From: Candidatus Eiseniibacteriota bacterium
GTDB taxonomy: Bacteria > Eisenbacteria > RBG-16-71-46 > CAIMUX01
Direction of reading: 5' to 3'
Assembly: GCA_020431745.1 (NCBI GenBank)
Contig: JAGQHR010000198.1
Coordinates: 1 to 6,396 of the forward strand
Length of the DNA: 6,396 nt
Within the stretch, counting starts at the first letter, position 1. Every line of letters begins with the position of its first letter. Position numbers and translations under genes: made by a program. Under the pieces are notes generated by a model. It was not told where the DNA came from and ran no database searches. It worked only from the letters and a program-made list of their open reading frames with translations. Shown in pieces: positions 6,396-6,396 of this stretch.

Positions 6396-6396
6396 T

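Overview
The window is GC-rich bacterial DNA with four protein genes on two strands and no RNA gene, insertion sequence or CRISPR array that I can see. Three features point to a free-living, high-GC bacterium of the FCB or neighbouring groups (for example Eisenbacteria- or Krumholzibacteria-like lineages, or Gemmatimonadota): a long FG-GAP repeat protein ending in a FlgD-like 'PNP...GVYFVRV' tail domain, an ELWxxDGT-repeat lipoprotein, and an ECF sigma factor of the TIGR02999/PF07638 kind next to a TPR protein. That placement is inference and only tentative.

Layout. Bases 1611 to 1 (minus strand) encode a secreted or lipid-anchored ELWxxDGT-repeat protein whose 3' end lies beyond the left edge. 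It stays open to base 1, so a scan for complete ORFs misses it and shows a long antisense ORF instead. Bases 1612-2063 are a divergent intergenic region; near the plus-strand gene it holds an AT-rich island with an 8-bp perfect inverted repeat overlapping a possible -10 box. Bases 2064-4718 (plus) encode an 884-residue exported protein with 14 evenly spaced Asp-rich FG-GAP/VCBS calcium-loop repeats and a C-terminal FlgD/T9SS-type domain. Bases 4719-4827 separate convergent genes and carry a 14-bp GC-rich stem-loop. Bases 5445 (or 5457) to 4828 (minus) encode the ECF sigma factor. Bases 6395-5469 (minus) encode the C-terminal part of a TPR protein that starts beyond the right edge.

How the parts may work together. 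The divergent pair both encode exported proteins made of short tandem repeats of likely beta-propeller fold, probably cell-surface or released. The minus-strand TPR and sigma-factor genes are 11-23 bp apart and look co-transcribed and perhaps translationally coupled. In this sigma-factor family a neighbouring Ser/Thr kinase with TPRs is common, so the TPR piece may be the tail of a sensor or kinase that controls the sigma factor. Nothing in the sequence shows that the sigma factor controls the divergent pair.
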